A stretch of DNA of 64,000 nt from Magnolia sinica (Eukaryota > Streptophyta > Magnoliopsida > Magnoliales > Magnoliaceae): positions 75,668,862-75,732,861 of the forward strand of contig NC_080584.1 in assembly GCF_029962835.1 (NCBI RefSeq), given 5' to 3'. Every line of letters begins with the position of its first letter. Position 1 is the stretch's first letter. Below the pieces are notes generated by a model. The model did not search any database and was not told where the DNA came from. It saw only the letters and a program-made list of their open reading frames with translations. This document shows, piece by piece, positions 48,101 to 58,856 of this stretch. A program made the translations under genes and the position numbers.

Positions 48101-48172
48101 CCAAATTCTGGCGATGTGAAGGAATTCAGAATGAAGCTTGAGGAGCGGAGACACATGTTCAAGCAAGACAAT
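48101..48172 (+). other. Isolated exon-like segment, donor gene not recognised
   Basis: A 72-bp, 24-codon open stretch lies between a strong acceptor (TTTTTTTAAGCAG) and a strong donor (GTAAGA). It encodes a charged peptide containing EFRMKLEERRHMFKQDN. The coding look and both splice signals suggest a real exon of a host gene or a captured one. No neighbouring exons were found. Confidence 0.4.
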
Positions 48173-48736
48173 GTAAGAGCACATGATGAAAACATACATT
48201 TATTAGCACTGAAGACATGAAATCAAACTATGTAGATTTGTTGCTCAACCTACAACTAATGTTTTCTAACCTGTGAACTTATTTCTAATATCAGGGCACA
48301 CCTACTAAATAGATCACCTTTATCTTTGAGCAGTAACGTCACAGTGAGGTCCACCTAATTGATGGATTGGATATTTCACCTATTTGCCATGTTGGCACAT
48401 GTGGTGGCAGGTGCATTAGCTGACTTGTACAAGCCTGGGTCTGAATCTGATCTTGATACACATCATTGGAAGCTATCCCTCCTACAAAAAATCAGAATTT
48501 CAAAAATACCAACATCATTTGCAGCATCAGAGATTAAAAGCTTGGGATGAAAATAAATATATGAATAAATGCACAACATTGAAGCAGAATCCTGTCTTTC
48601 CCTAATCCTAACAACAATTCAGGCGGCCGCTGTATCCATATAACTGACAGAGTACTTCAATGTGCATGGAAACATAAAAACCATGTAGACTAAAAACGAC
48701 GACTTCTCACCATGCACTAATCAAGGATATTTGAAA
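48173..48736. other. Spacer with half of a fold-back element
   Basis: 48330-48450 (GTGAGGTCCACCTAATTGAT... GTGGTGGCAGGTGCATTAGC) matches the right half of the fold-back at 50872-51268. No gene. Confidence 0.45.
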
Positions 48737-49030
48737 CACTACGCCAAAATCGTTGATTTGCGACGGACCAAATCCGTCGTAAAACCAAATAAACGACGGA
48801 CTTTGTCCGTCGCTGTTTACTGGATCGTTATTTTTTCCAACGGATGAAATCGGTCGTTTAATCTGCGACGGATAAGGTCCGTCGCATCATAGCGATGGGT
48901 AAAATCCGTCGTAAAATATAAAAATTAGTCGTCACTAAAAACATTAGCGACGGATAAGGTCCGTCGCTAATATCAGTAAGACAGACATCTTTAGTCCAAA
49001 AATTAGCGACGGATTTGGTCCACTAAAATA

Positions 49031-49344
49031 TCTGCAAAAAAATACAGTATATTATTATTATTATTTTTTTTTTATCTTGCACCTGATGGTCATTCAAAAA
49101 ATAATTCACACTATTGTTTGATAAGAATTCTATTCACAAATTTGGTAACAACTCAATTCAATAAAAGAGGAAATGACCCCAAGTGGCCCACTCCAACAAA
49201 AATTGACTTTTAACCCTCCTAACTAAACACTTCTTACCCGGAACTTCAACTGTTGGCTATGCCTTGCCTTGAATTAGCTACTTAGTATCTCCTCTTGTTC
49301 AACCTTCTTTTGAGCCCTTCCTACATATATTAGGAACAACCAGA
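49031..49344. other. AT-rich inside of CACTA, nothing recognised
   Basis: Includes a TTATTATTATTATTTTTTTTTT run near 49051. No gene. Confidence 0.4.
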
Positions 49345-49626
49345 TTCAATCCAAGAAAAGACTAGTTTAGTCAACCCTTCATATATTACAAATAACCAAC
49401 TCAAATCCATTAAAAGAGAATAGTTTAATCAACTAAAACCAATTAACAAAATAAAATATTAGAATTCATCCTAGCCATTAGAGGTTCAATCCAAGAAAAG
49501 ACTAGTTTAGTCAACCCTTCATATATTACAAATAACCAGCTCAAAGCCATGAAAAGTGAATAGTTTAATCAACTAAAACCAATTAACAAAATAAAATATT
49601 AGAATTCATCCTAGCCATTAGAGGTT
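49345..49626. repeat. 150-bp tandem duplication, two copies
   Basis: TTCAATCCAAGAAAAGACTAG begins at 49345 and again at 49495. The copies are nearly identical (a handful of changes), so the duplication is recent compared with the surrounding decay. Confidence 0.9.
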
Positions 49627-50871
49627 CAGGTAAGAGCGTTTCTTAACTTCATAGCATTCACTGGGAGAGCACAATACAGTTTGAAAAGATCTTTAGATGT
49701 TGGAATCAATACACAATAGCGCAATGCAATCTGCATTTAATGCACTAGTGTCTAACAAAATGACCAAATGAAAGTGTAGGAACTGCGAAATTCCTATTTC
49801 CCAACAAGATACACCTGCATAATCAGAAGATAGCAACAACTTGTCAGTGCTTGTAACTGCTTTCATTTATGAAACTGCATCTCTATTACCATTTGGTCCA
49901 TGAAACCAGACCCAAAAAAATATCTTTGATTCCCCCATCCATCCATTCAACCATCATACAGTTATATTCATAAATACATACACATAAATGTATCATACGA
50001 TTATATACATATGCAGGGATGGACTTGTTTCAGACCATTCATCCAATGCACTCTACCATTATTTGGCCACAAACCCCAAAAAAAAAAAAAAAAAAAAAAA
50101 AAGCCTTCTGGACAATCCTACCCATTCCCGACCGTCTTATTAATGAACTTTTCATTCAAGATGAGCCATTGCTAGCTTGTCTTTAGTGTCCATTTATACA
50201 AAACTGCTTAAACAGGATTGTCCAACCACTGATCTTCTTTTTCTAGAGGTCCATTCCCAATTGGACCTGCTGTACATATGGTTAGGATATCATCTGCATA
50301 TCTGATGCATATGGTTAAGAAATAAAACTTTAGAGTGAGAATGGATCTGATTGAATAAAATATCAGAACAAAAGAAAACAGATACGTTGGAATTATGCTT
50401 CAGGAAGGGCTCCTTTCTTGGATGCCTAATTAGAATATAGTTCTAAACCCTGTGATTCAACTGAAACGCCACTCAGTGAGACACCAAGCCAAGAGAAACT
50501 CGCTCACGATTGTGACTCGGTCCAGGTCGACAAGGCTCATACCCAACTGGTTGGAAGATATTGAAAAGTTACCGTCTGTATGTTTTTTTGTCTGTACATA
50601 TGTACATACATATTTGTGTATGGTTGGACGATAGGCTACTATCTGCCAGCAGATATAACTTTCAAAATGCATTTGTGTGCAACATCCAACCTGTCTAATT
50701 GGTTAACCCCACTTTGAGGATCACCTTGTGTAAAATTCAGCCCCATCCACTCATCAGGCAGACAACACTAACTATTTTGTTATTTATCAGCGGATATACT
50801 TGAGGTTATCTGCTGGGTGGACAATAACGTATCGGCAAAGAGCAATTCTAGTGTAAATCTATATATGTATG
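49627..50871. other. Inside of CACTA, no gene recognised
   Basis: Holds an A25-class homopolymer (about 50079-50103). The 60-71-codon frames near 50452-50672 show no domain. Confidence 0.4.
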
Positions 50872-51268
50872 TATGGAGTTTTGCTAAGCCCACACGGGTC
50901 TACAAGTCAGCTAATGCACCACCCACTGTATAAGCTAGTATGGTAGGCCAATGAAACATCCAAGCCATCCACTAGGTGGAGTTCACTGTGTAGAGCCCAA
51001 AGATAAAGGTGGTCCATTCAGTTGGTGTGCCATGATAGTAGAAATAAGCCAAGCGGATTAGAAAACTTTGGCTTTTTTTTTTTCACAACCGTACATTCAT
51101 TCAGTTGATTGTGGCCCACCTGACTAGTGGACTGACCTGATTCTTGGGATAGGGAATCTCATCATGATGGATGGCTTGGGCATTCCACTTGTTCGCCTTG
51201 CTAGAATATGTGGTGGCATGTGCATTAGCTGACTTGAACATGCATGTGGGCTTAGCAAAGCTCTGTAT
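50872..51268. repeat. Fold-back MITE (TTTGCTAAGCCCACA termini)
   Basis: Left ATGGAGTTTTGCTAAGCCC... GTCAGCTAATGCACC is inverted at the right as ...GTGCATTAGCTGACTTG... GGGCTTAGCAAAGCTC. The middle carries the GGTAGGCCAATGAAACATCC / GGATGGCTTGGGCATTCCAC arms. Non-coding. Confidence 0.65.
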
Positions 51269-52007
51269 GCATCAGCCAGGGGCAATTTTTCCCATGCAAA
51301 TAGTTTTCAGAGGATCATGAACTTTGGATTTCAAGGAACATGGGGAGGAATTTGAAACAAACGTAACATGTATTTAGGTAATTTGGAGGCATACGCATGT
51401 GTAGCAACCAACATTTCAGATTGTACCTGTCAGCCCCATCAACAGCATGGAGTTTACCTCCACTGGGAATAGGGGCATTTTTGCTGTTTTAAAATGTTGC
51501 TGCAATATGCGAGTAGCTTGTTGGCAGTCTTAATTGTGTAGTGTGGAATTATGTTTGGCATGTGAGTCGGTATCAATGTGAGCCTTTGCCATTTCCGGTT
51601 CCAAGACCTTGGCAAAGAGGAAGGTGAACGTCTAGTTGGCAGCCAATTATAATTTCTTTTTGCCAATCTACCATTTAAAGCCAACCCCAAATCGATGGAA
51701 GAAAGGCTCAGATGATGATTGTATAACAGGAATTTGGAAACCAGGAATTGAAGTTTGGATCATGGGTTTATATATATATATAATGAAAATGTTAATTTTT
51801 CTTCCTTTCAACCAGTAGTTTTCATTTTTTTAAAAAAGTTATAAATCCTTACAAAAAACTGTAATTTGCAGATGAACTATATTCTGTTCCTGAAATAGAA
51901 GAGAAAGGAAATAAGAGACATACCTTCTCTGAAATTTGTGGTTATCTCTGCATTTTTCTGTTTGGTTTGTTGTGGATTTCAGTTGTTCTAGATCCAACAT
52001 AGCTTCA
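51269..52007. other. Upstream flank of the SPT16 piece
   Basis: GTTTGTTGTGGATTTCAG (51965-51982) reads as an intron end just ahead of the SPT16 ATG. That would mean the 5' UTR intron of the donor gene was taken along. The rest is unrecognised. Confidence 0.35.
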
Positions 52008-52568
52008 ATGGTGGAACACCGAAATGGCAATGCAAAACCTTCTGACAAAAATGCTGCTGGGGCACCCAGTGCTTACACGATCAATCTTGATAACTTCCAG
52101 AAGCGGCTGAAAGTGTTCTATTCTCACTAGAAGGAACACAAAACTGAGTTCTGGGGTGCTTTTGATGTGCTTGTAATTGCTAGTCCCCCAGCGTCTGATG
52201 ATCTACATTATCTGAAATCTTCAGCGTTGAACGTCTGGTTGCTTGGATATGAGGTCCCAGAAACAATCATGGTCTTCATGGAGAAACAGATTCATTTCTT
52301 GTGTACTCAGAAGAAGGCTTCTTTGTTAGGAACCCTGAAGAAATCTGCCAGGGAGGCTGTCAACCTTGAGATCGTCATACACGTCAAGGCAAAGAGTGAT
52401 GATGGGAGTGCTTTAATGGATGAGATATTCCAGGCTGTCCACTCTCAGTCTGATAGTCCAATTGTCGGATACATTGTAAGAGAGGCCCCTGAGGGGAGGC
52501 TTTTAGAGACCTAGGCTTAGAAGTTGAAGTCCTCCACATTCCAGCTAAGTGATATAACAAATGGATTT
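52008..52568 (+). pseudogene. SPT16: FACT complex SPT16 N-terminal fragment, captured and broken
   Basis: From ATG 52008 the frame gives the start of plant SPT16: RNGNAKPS, YTINLDNFQKRLK, FYSH, then LKSSALNVWLLGYEVPETIM, QKKASLLGTLKKSAREAV, VIHVKAKSDDG and VGYIVREAPEGRLLET. SPT16 is the large subunit of FACT, the histone chaperone that opens nucleosomes for polymerase; this part is the aminopeptidase-like N-terminal lobe. Only about 187 of roughly 1050 residues are present. Three in-frame TAG codons lie at 52128, 52512 (both for expected Trp, TGG) and 52518 (for expected Glu); no frameshift. It lies inside the candidate CACTA element, so it is a captured fragment, not the working gene. Confidence 0.85.
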
Positions 52569-53451
52569 TCCTAATGGCTAACCTATTCCGCATAAGGGAG
52601 ACAGGTGCAGACATTTGTGATTATCATATTCCTATTCCTCAAATGGTCACATTATCCCAAGCAACACTCGATAAAATGATTTAAATGAGAACTTTCCTGA
52701 ATCTCTAACAACTAGCTGTCAAAATATAACCATTCCATAAGACTCAAGAACTTCCCATCTTCTCGTCGCTCAGTCCCCTTCCAAATGTCGGGCCCCATAT
52801 CACTTGGTCACCAAGAACATTGCAGCACTAAGAAACTAGAGCCTCTTTCTCCCTTGCCACTTGGAACTAACTAGTGTAGGCACCAGAGAGAACTATCACT
52901 ACACTAGACATCCTCCCAAACCACACCATGGATACATCATCTAAACCAATGATAGTCCCTTCTTAAATTTGTTGTTCCCCACTAAACATCCTATGCATTT
53001 GTTTATTTTTTTCATATTAAAAACATAAGAAGCAATGCTAGTTCCAATATAAACCATTCAAATTCAACCGGATTCACAAGAAATTAATATGGGACAGTTG
53101 GAACGATACTTGAAAACAACTGCAGGACCTTTTGAGGGTTAGTGAACCGTCGTAAGAAATATCGCATTTGCCAAAGCAAAGAGATCTTGCACTTTGATGA
53201 CATACCTGACAACACATGCGAATTGAAGGTGTTTTAAGGGTGGATCCTTTATCACGGAAAGCAGGTACTTCGTGTACTTTGGCACCAAATATATATGAAC
53301 TAAACAGAGAAAATCACATTAGTCATTCTATCGTAATAGTTACAAATAATAACTTGTTAGGAAGTTCCACATAATCATTGATAAAAGAAGAGGAAGACAG
53401 CCTGAAGAAAGTTCAAAAAGTACAAACAAAATGGTTGGAGAATTCCCCGTT
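52569..53451. other. Inside of CACTA, no gene recognised
   Basis: Homology to SPT16 fades after 52568. No other domain, splice-bounded exon or repeat was recognised. Confidence 0.4.
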
Positions 53452-53985
53452 GATGGGTGCTCCAGTGGTATTGGTACCATTGTAAGCTCCCAGTATTACC
53501 AAGCAGATGTGGGGTCCACATGGTGTTTATTTCACATCCAACCCATCCATCAGATGCATCCCCTCGGGCTGCCCCCATGGCCCAAAAAGTAGATCAATTC
53601 AAAACTCTGGTGGGCCACAGTACAACGAACAACAAGCGAGGGGACGCCCACCCTTGATTCTCACCAGGGCCTGCCTAAATTGCAGAACATCTGATTTTTG
53701 TCCTGATCCTTTTCCAGGGCAGATGAAGGGTCTTCACAGCCTGGATTCCATATACACAACACAGTCAGCCCCCATGCAAATCAAGGGTGGGGGTACCCTC
53801 TCAACTTGTCACCCATGCTGTGGCCTATCTAAGTTCCAATTGGGCTGATATCAGGCCCTGTTGGCAACATGTGCCAATGCATCTGAAGGACAGGTCACAT
53901 ATCATGAATACATCAAGTGGGGCCCACTTCTGCCAGGTACCACCGTAGGTTACAGTGGCAACGGTACCACCAGAGCACACCCCTT
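53452..53985. repeat. Fold-back MITE (GGGTGCTC / GAGCACACCCC termini)
   Basis: GATGGGTGCTCCAGTGGTAT at the left pairs with GTACCACCAGAGCACACCCC at the right. Inside are GTGGGGTCCACATGG / AAGTGGGGCCCAC arms. The 113-codon + frame across it is non-coding. Confidence 0.6.
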
Positions 53986-54159
53986 CCCATTTTCTGTAGC
54001 ATTTTCTTTGGAGGGCTATTAATATAAAGAGGAAACAATCCATCGAAAACAGAAAAAAAAAAAAAAAAATTATCAAGAGGAAACAAATGAGGTGAATAGC
54101 AGTTTGTCATTGTTATAATAGTGGATCCAAAGAGAGTTTATTGGCAATCTTTTGGAAGC

Positions 54160-54340
54160 ATTCTTTCATCATCATCATCTAAGCCTTATTCCAATTAATT
54201 GGGGTCAGCTACATGAATCCACCTTTCCCCTCTACCAAGGGCCATACCCTCAGTTAGACCATAGGACATCAAGTGTTTTGGAAGCATTCATGACAGTCCA
54301 TATTACTAATTTAATTCCTTCGTCGTCACCTAACAGTTTG
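54160..54340. mobile_element. SINE-like fragment with Angio-domain wording
   Basis: CATCATCATCATCTAAGCC is followed by TTATTCCAATTAATTGGGGT, then CAGCTACATGAATCC. This is very close to the conserved 3' domain shared by many angiosperm SINEs, next to the simple (CAT)n tail. AGGGCCATACCCTCAGTTAG further right also fits. The element therefore reads on the minus strand; its 5' part is not clear. Confidence 0.5.
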
Positions 54341-55113
54341 GAAAAGGAGTTAGACTAGTTTTGATTGTCACAAACTAAACAATGTGAAATAAGAGTATGA
54401 GATAAAATCTATAAACAAACCGGGAAGAGTACATTGATGGATCAAATGCCAGTGATCACATTTCTATTACTTAAAGATAAATATTCTAATTTAAGGTTTA
54501 TAGAAAGTAGTTTGGATTAGCGTCATAGTTTGAGGTTACTCGGCCTCAGCACATCATTGCCAGCTCGCTACCAACACATTGGATGCCATCTCTGGCGTTA
54601 TCTAGGGTAATGAGTATGTTTATTGAGATCCACAATATCCTGTTCTTCTTCAGATCTTGGATGGCCGTTGCCCTTAATAGAGGTTTATGCATTAGATATG
54701 CACAAAAGAACAGACTAAGGGCATGGACAAGGAGAGTGGCTGAGATTGTTACCCTTTATAGGTTATAGACTTATCAGAGACAATAATCCTTACGGGAAAC
54801 CATGGGCAGCTGGGGTTTCATCAGTATTCCACATGCATATCATGCAAATACATTCTCATCAACAAGCAAATAGAAGACATATAGGAGCAAAAGGGCTTCA
54901 TACCTGCTTAAATAGCTAAAAGGCCCTCAGTAGTCAAGAAAGTTAACTAAGTTCTAAGTTCTATTTGACGTAGGTGAATTCCAGAATGATTCATATTGAC
55001 AACAGAAGCAAGAATCTATACTTAAAGACAAGTAGGAATTCCCATCCTCTACTGCATTCATCGACATATCCATGTAGATAACGATTTAACAAGTCTATTT
55101 CATGGAACTTAAC
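54341..55113. other. Inside of CACTA, no gene recognised
   Basis: A 61-codon + frame at 54583-54768 (RVAEIVTLYRL) has no clear family. The next phosphorylase exon expected on the minus strand (FLFGA wording) was not found here. Confidence 0.35.
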
Positions 55114-55822
55114 ATATTATCTTCTCCGATCTCTTCAATGATTTCAATAGTGGAACCATCAGATGTAGCTAAAAGTAAAAACCCATTCATCAAAAATTTC
55201 ATGCTGCCAGTGCCTGATGCCTCATGACCAGCAGTACTGCCAAATAGTTATGAAAACACTGCATGTCAAAGGAAGAATGCATGAAGCATAGAGAACATGT
55301 GCAAAATTGTTCCTTTTGGAAGCTATTGTACTCCTAAAAGTGAAAGATATTATGTTTACTAGCTTGGGAACTTCACTCAGTGTAAGTATTTCCACACTTT
55401 GATAGGCTACTGGTGAAAATGAACACAGCAGATTGAGAACACGCGTCCTTCCTTCTTTTTATTTTTTATTTTCTTTCCCTTTTCCCTTTTGATAAGCAAT
55501 GCTTTTTTTTTTTTCTTTTCTTTTTTTGGTAAAAGGGGGAGAACTCTATCCACTAAGGCAATGGATAAGGTCACCTGAACAGAGAGTCCTGGGATACACC
55601 TTCCATTATAGGATGCGTTGTTTTTTTTTTTTTTCCCTTATGGAAATTAACAAATGGTAAAATATTTGCTAAATACTGGTGGTTCCTACTAACTGTCAAT
55701 CTACCATCAAATGAATAAAAAAGAGTCTTGCAAGCATTCTTCTCAGACCTGATGTGTTGTGAAAGGTCACTCCCGGGTATTACTAATTCAGCAACAGAGA
55801 CATTGTAATCTGGAATAAAAAC
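55114..55822 (-). pseudogene. Alpha-1,4-glucan phosphorylase fragment, two exons
   Basis: Exon a, 55822-55749 (74 bp): acceptor CTGCAG, coding VFIPDYNVSVAELVIPGSDL then SQHI, donor GTCTGA. Exon b, 55236 to about 55114: acceptor TTTGGCAG, coding [18 protein letters not shown], then [20 protein letters not shown]. The phase across the intron fits (AG + T gives Ser). The SGTGSMK motif holds the lysine that binds pyridoxal phosphate in starch/glycogen phosphorylases. Only some 65 of more than 800 residues are present and no flanking exons were found. Intron retention shows capture of genomic DNA rather than reverse transcription. It lies inside the candidate CACTA element. Confidence 0.75.
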
Positions 55823-57079
55823 CTGCAGAACTGGAATAGTTATTTCTTGCAATCAAATGGCCAATGAGCTGTAGAAGTAGAAGAAACATTTCTCCTGTTG
55901 ACCGACACTTAAATGGCAAAAAGAAACTTAAAGGAACTTAAAGTAAGGGTTGCAATTTGCAATTGGGGTGAACTTAGATTTAGGGTGATAATATATATAT
56001 ATATATCATAAGATTCAAAACAAACCTGATTGGGCAGTCAAAACTGAAATATGTCCAATGGTCTTACTTGACAAACAAGTGTCCCAATCAGGTTAGAATT
56101 ATTCAACCAATCTGACTTATGAACAGGAACTTGGCTCACTTCATGTACAAACTAAAAGATGAAACATACCATGAAATCTCTCTACCCAAGAAATGATTGC
56201 ATTAGATTTAAAATCAACAGTACACATTGTTTACATTCAACCATTATAAGGTCATGATATGATTTCTAAACCCTGTAAAAGAAAATAAAGCAAATAGATG
56301 ATAGACACAAAACAGTAAACAAAACTTGTGAAAGAATTAAATACATCAGCAGCAACTCATAGTGCCCATCTTCAAATATCAAAATTAGAGAAATTAACTT
56401 GTACTTTCTCATAGTGCTATCCTTAAACTGAAAACCATCTCAGCACCAAATCTCACCATTTGCAATAGTTTATCTTTATTAACAGCATCACCAAAAGGAC
56501 AGGTGTAAATGGAAGTACTTGAGTTTGTAAAACCAACTTGTATTAAAAGGTACAAAAATACCCCAAGCAAGTATGGATTTCAAATGTTGGGAAAAGGAAA
56601 GGTGGATCCCTTATCATTTTCCTTGTGCATGCATAGAATGTTAGTGTGATTGATCATCACTAACACACACAATGCCTATCCTGTGGAGGGGCGGAGATCC
56701 AACTCGTTCAAATGGGTTGGGAGGAGGATCCAACTCGTTCAAATGGGGATCCAACAATGGACAGGAGGTGCCCCAAAAATCATCCTATGTCGAGTTTGTG
56801 GGCTGAGGTACCAGCCTGGGATAACAGCAAACGTCGTATATGACAGACTTGTTTTGCTAATTCCATACATGGCCAATGCAGGCACATGTGTGGATGTGCA
56901 GCAGATGATAAGATTGTAGCCCCTCATTTGTCCATCTGATGGCAGCCTGGATGTTCTTGATGTGTGGGAATCATTGGTACGTGTGGGAATTAGCAAAATA
57001 AGATGAAAGCATGACTGGAAACTAAGAAAAACATGGCTATCAGCAGTTTTAATTTGTTATAGGAATTTATATAACTCAC
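55823..57079. other. Inside of CACTA, no certain gene
   Basis: Upstream phosphorylase exons were looked for on the minus strand and not convincingly found. The 89-codon + frame at 56650-56919 includes a short direct repeat (GATCCAACTCGTTCAAATGGG at 56697 and again at 56728). Confidence 0.35.
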
Positions 57080-57139
57080 AGGAATCAGTTGACTTCCCAC
57101 CCAGGGAAGATCTTCGAGAGCTGTCCCAATTCGCGCACT
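57080..57139 (-). other. Isolated 60-bp exon-like segment
   Basis: Between acceptor TTCTTTTTAG and donor GTGAGT, 20 codons read SARIGTALEDLPWVGSQLIP. Both splice signals and the in-frame length support a real exon of some host gene. Not recognised. It may go with the exon-like segment at 58343-58550. Confidence 0.45.
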
Positions 57140-58342
57140 CTAAAAAGAAGAGATTGACATTTATAACCAGGGGTGTAAATGAGCCAAGATGGATAGGCCA
57201 ACGCCGGTCCCAGCCTAGCACGTGGACAAGACATTCTGGTCCACGTCAAGCCCAATAAGCAATCCCAATCTGGCCCATTAGTTGAGTATGCCTTCGAATG
57301 GCATTAAATGAGTTGGGCCAGAATAGGCTATCATGTCAAGCCTTTATGCACATCAAGATGACAGTCCCTTCGACTTAGTTCTCTGGCCTCAAAACTCATG
57401 CCCAAGTTCAGCCCTTGGAATTTCACCATCAGACCAAATCCAGCTGAGCGCGCCAACTGGGCCCACTTTCACCCCTGTTTAGAACAGAGGAGGGACAAAC
57501 AAACAATTCCCTCTGAGCTAAGGCGTCAATCTCGGAAGTACCTTCACTAAGATTGTTAGAGAACCGCGATCCTAGAAAAAAAAAAAAAATTTCCCTAATT
57601 TCACCCAATTCTCCGATCTGCACTAATTAGAGGTCAGGATTATTGGGTCAATCTGATTTGGGGGTCATGCCCAGTCAACAGTGGGGTCCACTTGGGAATG
57701 TTTGAACTGATTTACTTACATGTACTCCACAATTTTGAGTGCATGCATGTGAACCATCACACTCTACCAGAGTATTAATAGAACTCCCCACACAGGACTT
57801 GCATTATTCTTGCCTGAAGGTATGCGTTCTATCCCAGAGCCTTGAAACTAAAAAGTGGAGTCTATGATTTCGCTCTCCAGAGATAGACCACACCCCAAAA
57901 AATCTGGGTGTAAGATCCTAAAAAGCCAATTTGGGTAGTTTTCTCCGTCGAATATGGATATTGATGAATGATTTTTACAACCACATTAGAAAAAAAAAAA
58001 AAAAAACCTTAACATCTGTTTAACAAAGATATGTTTGTCAAATCCAGACGATCAACTGCTTTTCATCTCAATCACCCATTCAACCGCAACTGATCATGTA
58101 TTTATGATCGTCCACTCTGAATCGGGATTTGGACGGTTCAGATAGAGGTACTCGCTCACCAGTGGACCATCACAGCCCCATCAGCCACACACATTCAGAA
58201 ATAGAAAAACCAATCCACACCGTCAAAACAACAATCCCCTCTACAATGTACCACAAACCGAAAAAACACACCAATCGGAAGATCCCAACCAAAAAAAAAG
58301 AAGTGGTCCCCACAGAGAAAAGGATCAGGAGCGTACATACCT
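57140..58342. other. Inside of CACTA, no gene recognised
   Basis: Mixed unique-looking sequence with poly-A runs (57575-57589, 57990-58005). No domain seen. Confidence 0.35.
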
Positions 58343-58550
58343 TTTGGAAGGTAGATGTGTCTTTTCCAGTAGTAAATGTAGAAACACCAACAGTTATGAT
58401 AGGTGGATCCTGTTGGTGGGGGTCAGTGCAATGGTCGTCTCCAAGCGCCACTCGATGGAAGAAGAAGCCGCGCCACTCGAAGGAAGATGACGCCTCGCCG
58501 CTCGAAGGAGTGAAAATGTGAAAAGAGAGAAGGCGCTCGTTATTTTGCAA
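58343..58550 (-). other. First-exon-like segment of an unrecognised gene
   Basis: From an ATG at 58550, 69 codons run to TTCCAAAAG and a donor-like GTATGT (58342 downward); the last part reads PPIITVGVSTFTTGKDTSTF. The sequence before the ATG looks like a 5' UTR. It could be the first exon of a captured gene whose next exon is 57139-57080; not recognised. Confidence 0.35.
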
Positions 58551-58856
58551 ATCCTTTTCTGAATTTTATAAATTTTGAAATACGCAACAGTGTGTGTTTA
58601 CCACTGTTTATAACAAATACTCTGTTAACAATCGTACATGCAAGAAGGACCATTTTCTGGATGGTTAAGATCGTATTACATAATAAAATTATAAATATTA
58701 AACAAATACAACTAGAAGGATTATTTCAATGGTCTGGATAACTTTATATCATTGCTACTATTTTCATGAACGAGTCACAACTATTTTACATTCTGTACAG
58801 AACTCAGTTTTTTTACAGAAAAATAAAAGGGTAAACAAAGCTTTGGAAAAGGGGAG
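58551..58856. other. Spacer, nothing recognised
   Basis: AT-rich; no gene or repeat recognised. Confidence 0.35.

Noticed and set aside
52569-52620. Continuation of SPT16 past NGFS
   Set aside because: Only two residues (LF) fit after a shift of frame; too weak.
56450-56505. Minus-strand GDAVNKDKLLQ reading as a third phosphorylase exon
   Set aside because: Only weak likeness to the expected VGDVVNNDPEI part and no proper acceptor, so not claimed.
58129-58521. 130-codon + strand frame
   Set aside because: It overlaps the minus-strand exon-like segment, which has a donor site. The + strand frame is Lys/His/Thr-rich without a domain.
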